Assembly (NCBI GenBank): GCA_014649575.1
Contig: BMTH01000006.1
Coordinates: 186,001 to 250,000 of the forward strand
Direction of reading: 5' to 3'
Length of the DNA: 64,000 nucleotides
DNA from: Streptomyces griseoincarnatus
GTDB lineage: Bacteria; Actinomycetota; Actinomycetes; Streptomycetales; Streptomycetaceae
Part shown: positions 8,261-16,262 of the stretch, piece after piece
How positions within the stretch are numbered: the first letter of the stretch is position 1
How the letters are laid out: every line of letters starts with the position of its first letter
Translations under genes and position numbers: made by a program
The notes under the pieces: model-generated
Databases searched by the model: none
What the model saw: only the letters and a program-made list of their open reading frames with translations
What the model was told of the DNA's origin: nothing

Positions 8261-8414
8261 AGCGCTCACCCACCGCGCGGAGCGCTCACCCACCGCGCGG
8301 AGCGCTCACCCACCGCGCGGAGCGCTCACCCACCGCGCGGAGCGCTCACCCACCGCGCGGAGCGCTCACCCACCGCGCGGAGCGCTCACCCACCGCGCGG
8401 AGCGCTCACCCACC
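8261..8414. repeat. perfect 20-bp tandem repeat, seven copies plus a partial
   Basis: AGCGCTCACCCACCGCGCGG occurs seven times head to tail with no mismatch (8261-8400), followed by a partial eighth copy. Each unit carries the palindrome AGCGCT. It has no spacers, so it is not a CRISPR. The period is not a multiple of three. It sits directly against the 3' end of the leftward secreted-protein gene (stop at 8441) and grew out of the adjacent 41-bp repeat. Confidence 0.95.
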
Positions 8415-8440
8415 CGCGCCCAACGCGCCCTGCTGCGGCG

Positions 8441-9004
8441 TCAGTACGTGGCGACCTCCACCCGCGGCGGGCCGTCGTGCCAGGTGCAGAACACCGTCAC
8501 CCGGTCCGCGCCCGAGGCGAACTCCACCCGGATCCACGTCTCCGTCTTCCACACCTGCATCGACCAGCCGGCCCCCGGCGTCGCCGACACCAGGGACGCG
8601 GACGCCTCCCCGATGTCGAACACCGCCCGGCCACCCCGGGTGTCGTAGCTCTTGACCTCGCCGGCGGCGGTCGTCTCCGGGGCCGACGGTGTCCTGGACG
8701 GGGAGGCGGTGCGTGAGGGCGTCGGGTCCGGCGGGGCGGACTCGCCGGCCGGAGTCCCCGACGGCTCGCGGGACTTCTCGGTCCGGCTGCTGTCCCCGTC
8801 CCCGTCCTCCGAGGGCCCGGGGGACGGGCGGCGCGTGGACGACGACACCGCCCGCGCCTTCTCCTCGCCCGCCGGGATCGGCAGGGCACGCGGCGGGTCG
8901 TAGGCCGTGCCCTCCATCACCGTGCTGACGCCCCACCACGACAGCGTGACCGCCGCGCCCGTGGCGAGCAGCCAGGCCAGTACGTGTAGGAGTCCTCTGC
9001 GCAT
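8441..9004 (-). CDS. secreted or membrane-anchored Ser/Pro/Thr-rich protein
   Basis: This 187-residue protein has an N-terminal signal or anchor (MRRGLLHVLAWLLATGAAV), then a long low-complexity linker rich in S, P, T, E and D (residues about 50-110), then a compact C-terminal beta domain (SYDTRGGRAVFDIGEASASL to the final VFCTWHDGPPRVEVATY). It is likely exported, with the linker spanning the wall. No catalytic motif is recognised. It is divergent from the two-component system; the 145 bp between them may hold both promoters. The 3' end abuts the 20-bp tandem repeat. Confidence 0.8.
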   Translation of the reverse strand: MRRGLLHVLAWLLATGAAVTLSWWGVSTVMEGTAYDPPRALPIPAGEEKARAVSSSTRRPSPGPSEDGDGDSSRTEKSREPSGTPAGESAPPDPTPSRTASPSRTPSAPETTAAGEVKSYDTRGGRAVFDIGEASASLVSATPGAGWSMQVWKTETWIRVEFASGADRVTVFCTWHDGPPRVEVATY

Positions 9005-9149
9005 CGTCGGCCCATAGTGCCCCACCCGCCCCACCCGTGTCGCGCCCCCCGACGGCCGGGACCGACCGTCCACAGGCCTTCGAGAAGCTCGTCCGGAGTT
9101 GTCCACAGGGCCCGGCCGCCCCCGCCCGGCATGGCGTACGGTGCGGCCC

Positions 9150-9884
9150 ATGGCAAGTGTTCTCGTGGTCGAGGACGACCAGTTCGTACGCTCGGCGCTG
9201 ATACGGCAGTTGACCGACGCCTCGCACACCGTGCGCAGCGTCGGGACCGCGCTGGAGGCGCTGCGCGAGGTCGCCCATTTCCGCTTCGACGTGGTCGTCC
9301 TGGACCTCGGACTGCCGGATCTCGACGGCTCCGAGGCCCTGAAGATGCTCCGCGGCATCACCGACGTCCCGGTCATCGTCGCCACCGCCCGCGACGACGA
9401 GACGGAGATCGTGCGGCTGCTCAACGCCGGCGCGGACGACTATCTGACCAAGCCGTTCTCGGTGGAGCACCTCTCCGCCCGGATGGCCGCCGTGCTCCGC
9501 CGCGCCCGCGCCGGAGGCGGCGAGGCCGCGCCCTCCCCGGTGATCCGGGTCGGCGGCCTCACCGTCGACCCGCTGCGCCGCCAGGCCGAGCTGGACGGCG
9601 CGCGACTGGACCTGACCAGACGCGAGTTCGACCTGCTCGCGTTCCTCGCCGGGCGGCCCGGCGTGGTCGTGCCCCGCCGCGAGCTGCTCGCCGAGGTGTG
9701 GCAGCAGTCCTACGGCGACGACCAGACCATCGACGTCCATCTGTCCTGGCTGCGCCGGAAGCTGGGGGAGACCGCCGCCCGCCCCCGCTACCTGCACACC
9801 CTGCGGGGCGTCGGCGTGAAGCTGGAGCCCCCGGCCGACGCGGCCGGACCCCTGCACGCGCCCGGAGCGGAGCCGCCGCGATGA
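9150..9884 (+). CDS. OmpR/PhoB-family response regulator
   Basis: The 244-residue protein has a receiver domain at residues 1-115: the acidic pair ED near residue 8, phospho-acceptor D52 in VVVLDLGLPD, and K101 in DDYLTKPF. A winged-helix output domain covers about 130-230 (LTRREFDLLAFLAGRPGVVV, then TIDVHLSWLRRKLGE and LHTLRGVGVKL). It overlaps the kinase gene by ATGA, so the pair is coupled. The likely target is the GH18 gene downstream, where an 11-bp direct repeat typical of OmpR-type sites is visible. Confidence 0.95.
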   Translation: MASVLVVEDDQFVRSALIRQLTDASHTVRSVGTALEALREVAHFRFDVVVLDLGLPDLDGSEALKMLRGITDVPVIVATARDDETEIVRLLNAGADDYLTKPFSVEHLSARMAAVLRRARAGGGEAAPSPVIRVGGLTVDPLRRQAELDGARLDLTRREFDLLAFLAGRPGVVVPRRELLAEVWQQSYGDDQTIDVHLSWLRRKLGETAARPRYLHTLRGVGVKLEPPADAAGPLHAPGAEPPR

Positions 9885-11290
9885 GATGGGCCCTGGTGAA
9901 GGTGTCGCTGGCGGTGACCGCGATGGTCGTGGTGGCCTTCGCCGTCCCGCTCGGACTGGTCATCCGCGAGATGGCCCGCGACCGCGCCTTCGCCGGCGCC
10001 GAGCGGGAGGCGGCGGCCGTCGCCCCCGCGCTGTCCATCACCACCGACCGCGCCCAGCTGGAGCGGGTCGTCGCCTCGGCCGGCTCCGGCACCGCCATGG
10101 CCGTGCACCTCCCGGCCTCCGGCGGTGAACGGCCCCTGGACATAGGGCGGCGGCGGACCTCCGACGAGGACATCGCCGCCGTGCGGGAACTGGGCCGCGC
10201 CTCCACCTCCACCGTGCCCGGCGGCTCGGCGCTGCTCCAGCCGGTCGCGCTCAGCTCCGGCGAGATCGCCGTCGTCGAGGTGTTCGTCCCGGAGTCCGCG
10301 GTCACCAACGGCGTCGGCACGGCCTGGGCGGTCCTCGCGGCCGTCGGCGCCGCCCTGATCGTCGGCTCGGTCGCGGTCGCGGACCGGCTGGGCGTGCGCA
10401 TGGTGCGCCCCGCCCAGCGGCTGGTCGAGGGAGCGCACGAACTGGGCGAGGGCAAGCTCGGCGCCCGCGTGCCCGAGGAAGGGCCGACCGAACTGCGGCT
10501 GGCCGCCGTGGCGTTCAACTCCATGGCCGACCAGGTCGTCCAGCTCCTCGCCAACGAGCGGGAGCTGGCCGCCGACCTGTCCCACCGGCTGCGCACCCCG
10601 CTCACCGTGCTGCGGCTCAACGCCGCCTCCCTGGGCGACGGCCCTGCCGCCGAGCAGACCAGGGCGGCCGTGGAGCAGCTGGAGCGCGAGGTCGACACCA
10701 TCATCCGCACCGCCCGCGACGCCAAGCCGCAGACGGCCGCCGCCGGACCCGGCGCGGGCTGCGACGCGGCCGAGGTAGTGCGCGAGCGGATGGCGTTCTG
10801 GTCGGCGCTCGCCGAGGACGAGGGCCGCAAGTGGCGGGTGGCCGGGGCGGACCGGCCGGTGCGCATCCCCGTGGCCCGCGCCGACCTGGCCGCGGCTCTC
10901 GACGCCCTGCTCGGCAACGTCTTCCGGCACACCTCCGAGGGCACCGCCTTCGCGGTCGACGTGCACAACGGCGAGGACGCGGTGATCGTCCTCGTGTCCG
11001 ACGCGGGCCCCGGCATAACCGACCCCGAGGCGGCGATGGCGCGCGGCCGGGGCTCCGGCACGGACGGTTCCACCGGGCTCGGCCTGGACATCGTGCGCCG
11101 CCTCGCCGAGTCCACCGGCGGCGACGTGCGGATCGGCCGGTCGGTGCTCGGCGGGACCGAGGTGCGCATCTGGATCCAGCTCGACGGCTGCGACCGGTCG
11201 CCGCGGCGGCGCGGGCACCGGGGGAGCGTCCGCCGCCGCAGGACGGGCCGCGGCGCCCTGTCCTTTAACCGCTCCCGATCCCTTCCTTAA
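9881..11290 (+). CDS. two-component sensor histidine kinase
   Basis: The protein has about 469 residues. There is a first membrane segment at residues 5-28, an extracytoplasmic sensor region of about 115 residues, and a second membrane segment (AWAVLAAVGAALIVGSVAVA). A HAMP-like linker (RPAQRLVEGAHELGEGKLGA) follows, then the H-box with H235 (ADLSHRLRTPLTVL), N-box (LDALLGNVFRHT), G1 (VSDAGPGI) and G2 (GSTGLGLDIVRRLAE). H-box R replaces the common E after H (HRLRTP instead of HELRTP), which is frequent in actinobacterial kinases. The start overlaps the regulator stop (ATGA). Confidence 0.95.
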   Translation: MRWALVKVSLAVTAMVVVAFAVPLGLVIREMARDRAFAGAEREAAAVAPALSITTDRAQLERVVASAGSGTAMAVHLPASGGERPLDIGRRRTSDEDIAAVRELGRASTSTVPGGSALLQPVALSSGEIAVVEVFVPESAVTNGVGTAWAVLAAVGAALIVGSVAVADRLGVRMVRPAQRLVEGAHELGEGKLGARVPEEGPTELRLAAVAFNSMADQVVQLLANERELAADLSHRLRTPLTVLRLNAASLGDGPAAEQTRAAVEQLEREVDTIIRTARDAKPQTAAAGPGAGCDAAEVVRERMAFWSALAEDEGRKWRVAGADRPVRIPVARADLAAALDALLGNVFRHTSEGTAFAVDVHNGEDAVIVLVSDAGPGITDPEAAMARGRGSGTDGSTGLGLDIVRRLAESTGGDVRIGRSVLGGTEVRIWIQLDGCDRSPRRRGHRGSVRRRRTGRGALSFNRSRSLP

Positions 11291-11303
11291 GCGGACCCTA
11301 AGG
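11285..11303. promoter_or_regulatory. 11-bp-period direct repeat, candidate response-regulator site
   Basis: CCTTAAGCGGA followed by CCCTAAGGTTC gives two TTAAG/CTAAG half-sites spaced exactly 11 bp apart. A weaker half (cctttaacc) begins at 11262, 23 bp upstream. OmpR-family regulators are known to bind 11-bp direct repeats. It overlaps the kinase stop codon and lies about 100 bp before the GH18 start. Confidence 0.55.
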
Positions 11304-11402
11304 TTCCCTGCCGCCGTCCGGATCAGGCGGGTTGTCCGGTTCCGGCTCACTAGCGTGCTGCCGCACCCTCCCCCCACGAACGGCAACGAAGGCAGGCATG
11401 CG

Positions 11403-12440
11403 ATGAGCACGCACCGGCGCAGGATCAGCGGCAGGAACAAGGCGATCGGCGCGGTGGCGGCCGTGGCCGTCGCCGCCGGCGGAGCGTTCCTGTTCACGAA
11501 CACCGCACTGGCCACGGACGGGACGGCCGACGGTTCCACGAAGGCGGCCGGCGCGGGCTTCGCCCCGTACGTCGACACCTCCCTCAGCCCGGCGTTCGAC
11601 CTGCTGGCGAGCGCCGAGGCGACGGGCGTGAAGGAGTACACCCTCGCGTTCGTCACCGACGGCGGCGGCTGCACCCCCAGGTGGGGCGGCACCGGCGGCC
11701 TGGGCGACAACCCGGTGGCCGCGCAGATCGGCGCGCTGCGTGAGACGGGCGGCGACGTCCGTGTCTCCTTCGGCGGCGCGGCCGGCTCCGAACTCGGCAC
11801 CACCTGCGGCTCGGTGGAGGCGCTCACCGCCGCCTACACGGAGGTCGTCGACACCTACCGGCTCACCAAGGTCGACTTCGACGTCGAGGGCGGCGCGCTG
11901 CCGAACGCGGAGGCCAACACCCGCCGGGCGCAGGCGATCGCCGCCCTGCAGGAGTCCCACCCGGACCTCGACGTCTCCTTCACCCTCCCGGTGATGCCGG
12001 AAGGGCTCACCCAGGACGGTGTGAACCTCCTGGCCGACGCCAAGGAGAACGGCGTGCGCGTCGACGCCGTCAACATCATGGCGATGGACTACGGACCGGC
12101 GTACAGCGACGACATGGGCACCTACGCCGAACAGGCCGCCACCGCCACCCAGGCGCAGCTCAGGGACGTCCTCGGGCTCGGCGAGGCCGAGGCGTGGAAG
12201 ACGGTCGCGGTGACCCCGATGATCGGTGTGAACGACGTCGTCACCGAGATCTTCACGGTCGAGGACGCCACCCAGCTCGTGGAGTTCGCCAAGGCCAAGG
12301 GGCTGGGCCGGCTGTCGATGTGGTCCGGCACCCGCGACCAGCAGTGCCCCGAGGGCGAGAAGCCGGCTGCCGACGCCACCTGCAGCTCGATACTCCAGGA
12401 CACGTTCGCCTTCACGAAGGCGTTCGCGGCCTACAACTGA
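11403..12440 (+). CDS. secreted GH18-family glycoside hydrolase (chitinase-like)
   Basis: The 345-residue protein has a Sec signal peptide (RRR at residues 6-8, hydrophobic core GAVAAVAVAAGGAFLF, probable cut after ALA near residue 37). A single GH18 barrel follows (GFAPYVDTSLSPAFDL, VRVSFGGAAGS, MAMDYG). The GH18 catalytic motif DxDxE reads DFDVE, placing the acid at E162. The chitinase-type flanks (SFGG, YG) are present. No chitin-binding module is seen. It lies downstream of a two-component system whose likely binding repeat precedes it. Substrate is inferred to be chitin or another GlcNAc polymer. Confidence 0.85.
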   Translation: MSTHRRRISGRNKAIGAVAAVAVAAGGAFLFTNTALATDGTADGSTKAAGAGFAPYVDTSLSPAFDLLASAEATGVKEYTLAFVTDGGGCTPRWGGTGGLGDNPVAAQIGALRETGGDVRVSFGGAAGSELGTTCGSVEALTAAYTEVVDTYRLTKVDFDVEGGALPNAEANTRRAQAIAALQESHPDLDVSFTLPVMPEGLTQDGVNLLADAKENGVRVDAVNIMAMDYGPAYSDDMGTYAEQAATATQAQLRDVLGLGEAEAWKTVAVTPMIGVNDVVTEIFTVEDATQLVEFAKAKGLGRLSMWSGTRDQQCPEGEKPAADATCSSILQDTFAFTKAFAAYN

Positions 12441-12590
12441 GCCACCGGGCCCTTGAGGCCACCGGGCCTCCTGAGGCCGCCGGGCCCCTGAGGCCGCCGG
12501 GCCCCTGAGGCCACCCGGCCTCCTGAGGCCACCGGGCCTCCTGAAGCCACCGGGCCACCCGAAGCAGTCGAGCCACCTGAAGAAACGGGG
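12438..12590. repeat. 17-18 bp tandem repeat starting at the GH18 stop codon
   Basis: About eight copies of tgaggccaccgggcctcc begin with the gene's own TGA (unit starts 12438, 12454, 12472, 12489, 12506, 12524, 12542, 12560). Identity decays to the right. Each unit carries a TGA and a GGCC step. The array ends just before a terminator hairpin. Confidence 0.9.
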
Positions 12591-12595
12591 AACGC

Positions 12596-12633
12596 GTGCC
12601 CCGGCCGGACCTCCCCCCACCCGGCCGGGGCAC
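12596..12633. terminator. hairpin terminator of the GH18 gene
   Basis: GTGCCCCGGCCGG (12596-12608) pairs perfectly with CCGGCCGGGGCAC (12621-12633) across a 12-nt C-rich loop. It lies between convergent GH18 and bglC genes. Confidence 0.85.
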
Positions 12634-12690
12634 CCGTGCGTCCGGCGACAGGCCCGGAGCGGCCTGTGTGGCAGGGCCCGGACGCACACG

Positions 12691-12730
12691 GGCGGGGCGC
12701 GGCACCCTCCCGGGACCGCCGCGCCCCGCC
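12691..12730. terminator. second hairpin, probably for leftward bglC transcript
   Basis: GGCGGGGCGCGGC (12691-12703) pairs perfectly with GCCGCGCCCCGCC (12718-12730). A run of C follows on the plus strand. It lies about 50 bp beyond the bglC stop. Confidence 0.75.
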
Positions 12731-12776
12731 CCCCCCCGTGCCCCGCGCCCCGTTCCCTCCGGACCACGAGGACGGG

Positions 12777-14216
12777 TCAGATGCCCTCGGGGTCCGGGAG
12801 CTCACCGGCCTTGGCCGCACGCGCGTACCACAGCGCGCTCGACTTCGGCGTCCGCTTCTGGCTGACGTAGTCGACGTACACCGCGCCGAAGCGCTTCTCG
12901 TAGCCGTACGCCCACTCGAAGTTGTCCAGCAGCGACCACAGGAAGTAGCCGCGCACCTCGGCGCCGTCGTCGATGGCCCGGCGCACCGCGGAGAGGTGGC
13001 CGTGCAGGTAGGCCACGCGTTCCGGGTCGTGGACCTTGCCGTCGGCGTCCGGCTTGTCGTCGTAGGCGGCGCCGTTCTCCGTGATGTAGAGGGGCAGGCC
13101 GGGAGCCTCGCGGTGGTAGCGCATGATCAGCTCGTGCAGCCCGGTCGGGTCGACCGACCAGCCCATCTCGGTCTGCTCGCCCGGCGACTGGTGGAAGGCC
13201 ACGTCGTCGGCGGCGGGCCACGGCGAGTGCTCGCTGGCCCCGTGACCGTCGGCGCGCGGGCCCTTGTCGTCGGGGTCGGCGGCCGACACCAGGGTCGGCG
13301 TGTAGTAGTTGAGACCGAGCGCGTCGATCGGCTGGTGGATCGTGTCCAGGTCGCCGTCCTGGATGCACGACCAGTCGGTCACCGAGGAGGTCGCCTCCAG
13401 CAGCGTCTCCGGGTAGGCGCCGTGCAGGATCGGGCCGTGGAAGATGCCGCCCGACAGGTCGTCGATCTTGCGGGCCGCCGCCAGGTCCGCCGGGGACTGC
13501 GGGTTCAGCGGGCGGACCACGGAGGTGTTGAGGCTGAGGGAGATCTGGTTGCGGGCCGGCATCACCGAGCGCAGCGCCTTGGTGCCGAGGCCGTGCGCGA
13601 GGTTGAGGTGGTGGGCGGCCTTCAGCGCGGCGGCCGGCTCGGTGCGGCCGGGGGCGTGCACGCCGGAGGCGTAGCCCAGGAAGGCGGCGCACCAGGGCTC
13701 GTTGAGCGTCATCCACGTCTCGACGCGGTCGCCGAGCGCCTCGCCCACGATCTGCGCGTATTCGGCGAAGCGGTAGGCGGTGTCGCGCTCCGGCCAGCCG
13801 CCCGCGTCCTCCAGCTCCTGCGGCAGATCCCAGTGGTAGAGGGTGACGGCCGGCTTGATGCCCTTCTCCAGCAGCTCGTCGACCAGCCGGCGGTAGAAGT
13901 CCAGACCGCGCTGCACGGCCGGGCCGCGGCCGGTGGGCTGCACCCGGGACCAGGACACGGAGAAGCGGTAGGCCTGGAGGTTGAGGTCGGCCATCAGCGC
14001 CACGTCGTCGCGGTAACGGTGGTAGTGGTCGACGGCGACGTCACCGGTGTCGCCGCCCGCCGTCCTGCCCGGCGTGTGACTGAAGGTGTCCCAGATGGAA
14101 GGGGTACGTCCGTCCTCCCGCACCGCCCCCTCGATCTGGTACGCGGAGGTCGCGGCGCCCCAGAGGAAGGCCGGAGGAAAGGTCACCGGGGTCGCCGGCG
14201 TGGCGGAGTCAGACAT
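12777..14216 (-). CDS. bglC: GH1 beta-glucosidase of the cellobiose locus
   Basis: This 479-residue cytoplasmic enzyme has GH1 marks: the N-terminal [15 protein letters not shown], acid/base glutamate in [10 protein letters not shown], and nucleophile in [28 protein letters not shown] is the sugar-binding tail. It hydrolyses imported cellobiose or cello-oligosaccharides to glucose. It is the last gene of a leftward cebE-cebF-cebG-bglC set, 113 bp after cebG. Its start is overlapped by a CebR-type operator whose GGGAG also serves as the Shine-Dalgarno sequence 7 nt before ATG, so it can be controlled separately from the transporter. Confidence 0.95.
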   Translation of the reverse strand: MSDSATPATPVTFPPAFLWGAATSAYQIEGAVREDGRTPSIWDTFSHTPGRTAGGDTGDVAVDHYHRYRDDVALMADLNLQAYRFSVSWSRVQPTGRGPAVQRGLDFYRRLVDELLEKGIKPAVTLYHWDLPQELEDAGGWPERDTAYRFAEYAQIVGEALGDRVETWMTLNEPWCAAFLGYASGVHAPGRTEPAAALKAAHHLNLAHGLGTKALRSVMPARNQISLSLNTSVVRPLNPQSPADLAAARKIDDLSGGIFHGPILHGAYPETLLEATSSVTDWSCIQDGDLDTIHQPIDALGLNYYTPTLVSAADPDDKGPRADGHGASEHSPWPAADDVAFHQSPGEQTEMGWSVDPTGLHELIMRYHREAPGLPLYITENGAAYDDKPDADGKVHDPERVAYLHGHLSAVRRAIDDGAEVRGYFLWSLLDNFEWAYGYEKRFGAVYVDYVSQKRTPKSSALWYARAAKAGELPDPEGI

Positions 14217-14229
14217 GGAAGCGCTCCCA
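14216..14229. promoter_or_regulatory. CebR-type operator overlapping bglC start
   Basis: TGGAAGCGCTCCCA differs by one base from the palindrome TGGGAGCGCTCCCA. It abuts the bglC ATG; on the coding strand its GGGAG is the likely ribosome-binding site. A second site of this kind near bglC is known in other Streptomyces. Confidence 0.85.
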
Positions 14230-14329
14230 TAGAGGTCGCTAGGGGTCGTGGAAGACCGACGGATACATGAGAGGAAGGAAGGGGGCCGAGACGGCGGCGA
14301 CCCGGCCCCACCGGATTCGGGTACGGGCG

Positions 14330-15235
14330 TCAGCCCTTGACCGCGCCCTGCATGATGCCGCCCACGATCTGCTTGCCGAAGATCGCGAAGACGAGCAGCA
14401 GGGGCAGCGTGCCGAGCAGCGCACCCGCCATGATCAGGGACTGGTCGGGGGTGTACCCGCGGCCGAGACCCGCCACGGCGACCTGAACGGTCGGATTGCC
14501 GGTCTGCGTCAGCACCAGGAACGGCCACAGGAAGTCGTTCCACGCCTGCACGAACATCAGCATGCCCAGCACGGCCATGGCCGGCCGCGCGGCGGGGAAC
14601 ACCACGTGCCACACCACGCGCCAGCTGCTCGCGCCGTCCACCCGCGCGGCCTCGATGACCTCGTCGGGCAGCGCCTGGAGCAGGTACTGACGCATGAAGA
14701 ACACGCCGAAGGCGCTCACCAGCGACGGGAAGATGACCGCCTGGAGCTGGTCCGTCCAGTCCAGCTTCGCGACCATCATGTACAGCGGGATGATGCTGAG
14801 CTGCGGCGGGATCATCATCGTGCCGATGACCACCAGCATCAGGGCGTTGCGGCCCTTGAAGCGCAGCTTGGCGAAGGCGAACCCGGCGATCGTCGACAGC
14901 ACCACGATGGTGACGGCGGAGGTGCCCGCCACGATGGTGGTGTTGAGGAACGCCTCGCCGAGGTTGGCGTCGTTCCAGGCGATCTCCAGGTTCTTGAACA
15001 GGTTGGAGCCGAACCAGAACGGCGGCGGGGTCTCCGCCAGGCGCTGGTTGTCGCGGGACGCGGCGATCGCGGTCCACACCAGCGGGAACAGCGACACGAT
15101 CATGAACACGGCGAGGATCGCGTACGCGAGCGGCCCGCCGTGCAGGGTCCCGCCGGCCCGCGCCGACTTCGGCAGGCGCGAGCGCTTCTGCTCCTTGACG
15201 ATCGGTGTCTCGGGGGGCGTCACAGTCGTCGTCAC
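14330..15235 (-). CDS. cebG: ABC sugar permease, cellobiose/cellotriose uptake
   Basis: The 301-residue protein has six membrane segments and the permease EAA motif ([23 protein letters not shown]). It pairs with CebF in a CUT1-type importer. GTG 15235 was chosen because AAGGAG lies 7 nt upstream; a GTG six bases earlier would sit directly on that site. No ATPase is encoded in the locus, as is known for ceb systems, which use the shared MsiK ATPase encoded elsewhere. Confidence 0.92.
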   Translation of the reverse strand: MTTTVTPPETPIVKEQKRSRLPKSARAGGTLHGGPLAYAILAVFMIVSLFPLVWTAIAASRDNQRLAETPPPFWFGSNLFKNLEIAWNDANLGEAFLNTTIVAGTSAVTIVVLSTIAGFAFAKLRFKGRNALMLVVIGTMMIPPQLSIIPLYMMVAKLDWTDQLQAVIFPSLVSAFGVFFMRQYLLQALPDEVIEAARVDGASSWRVVWHVVFPAARPAMAVLGMLMFVQAWNDFLWPFLVLTQTGNPTVQVAVAGLGRGYTPDQSLIMAGALLGTLPLLLVFAIFGKQIVGGIMQGAVKG

Positions 15236-15246
15236 GGCCACACTCC

Positions 15247-16257
15247 TTAACTGCTGGCGCGCAGCCGGCGCGAGATGAGCTGGTTGATGAGGCCGATGAC
15301 GATCAGGATCGCGAACATGGTCCAGGCGATCGCCGAGGCACGGCCCAGGTGCTGGTTGATCCAGCCCTGCTCGTACAGGTACAGGCCGAGCGTCTGGAAC
15401 TGGTGCTCGGCGCCGCCCGAGGCGCCCTTGTTCGGGTCGAACAGCAGCGGCTCGCCGAAGACCTGGCTCGCGCCGATGGTCGAGACGACGACGGTGAACA
15501 GGATCGTGGGACGCAGCGAGGGCAGCGTCACGTGCAGGAACTGCCGCCAGCGGCTGGCGCCGTCCAGCGCCGCCGACTCGTACAGGTCCTGCGGGATCGC
15601 CTGCATCGCGGCCAGGTAGATCAGCGCGTTGTAGCCGGTCCAGCGCCAGATGATGATGGTCGAGACGGCTATCTGGCCGGGCCACTTGTCGTCCTGCCAG
15701 CCGATCGGGTCGATGCCCACCGCGCCGAGCGCCCAGTTGATCATGCCGTAGTCACGGCCGAAGAGCAGCACGAACACCAGGGTCGCGGCGGCGATCGAGG
15801 TGGCGTACGGCGCGAGCATCGCGACCCGCCAGAACGTGGACGCCCTCAGCTTGTAGTTGAGGATGTGGGCGATGCCCATGGCGATCATCAGCTGCGGGAC
15901 GGTGGAGATGATGCCGATGGTCAGCGTGTTCTGCGCCGCGTTCCAGAAGAAGTCGTCGTCGAAGATCCGTGTGTAGTTCTTCAGACCGACCCAGTTCATG
16001 TCGGTCGGCGCGGTCAGCTCGACCTGGTGCAGCGAGGCCCAGCCGGTGTAGATCAGCGGGAACAGGCCGAAGGCCGCGAACAGCAGGAAGAACGGGGCGA
16101 CGAACGCGTAGGGGCTCCAGCGGGCGTCGCGCTGCCAGCGGCGCGACAGCCTGGCCCTGCGCCGGCCTTCCTTGTCCGTGGAGTGGCTCCCGGGCGTACG
16201 GCCCGGGGCCGCGCCCCCCTTGACGGGGGACGCGGCGATGTCGGAGCGGGTGGCCAT
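15247..16257 (-). CDS. cebF: ABC sugar permease, cellobiose/cellotriose uptake
   Basis: The protein has about 336 residues, with a basic cytoplasmic N-terminus and six membrane segments starting at [20 protein letters not shown]. The EAA loop is [20 protein letters not shown]. The family partner is CebG, 11 bp downstream. The start is ATG 16257 (MATRSDIAA). A GTG at 16266 that overlaps the cebE stop as GTGA is an alternative and would imply translational coupling. It is membrane located. Confidence 0.92.
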   Translation of the reverse strand: MATRSDIAASPVKGGAAPGRTPGSHSTDKEGRRRARLSRRWQRDARWSPYAFVAPFFLLFAAFGLFPLIYTGWASLHQVELTAPTDMNWVGLKNYTRIFDDDFFWNAAQNTLTIGIISTVPQLMIAMGIAHILNYKLRASTFWRVAMLAPYATSIAAATLVFVLLFGRDYGMINWALGAVGIDPIGWQDDKWPGQIAVSTIIIWRWTGYNALIYLAAMQAIPQDLYESAALDGASRWRQFLHVTLPSLRPTILFTVVVSTIGASQVFGEPLLFDPNKGASGGAEHQFQTLGLYLYEQGWINQHLGRASAIAWTMFAILIVIGLINQLISRRLRASS

Positions 16258-16262
16258 GCGGG

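Noticed and set aside
8261..8414. CRISPR array from the perfect 20-bp repeats
   Set aside because: Units are head to tail with no spacers and no cas genes are present; it is a simple tandem repeat.
9788..11827. Minus-strand frame opposite the histidine kinase
   Set aside because: The plus strand has all kinase boxes; the antisense frame is Ala/Gly/Arg-rich noise.
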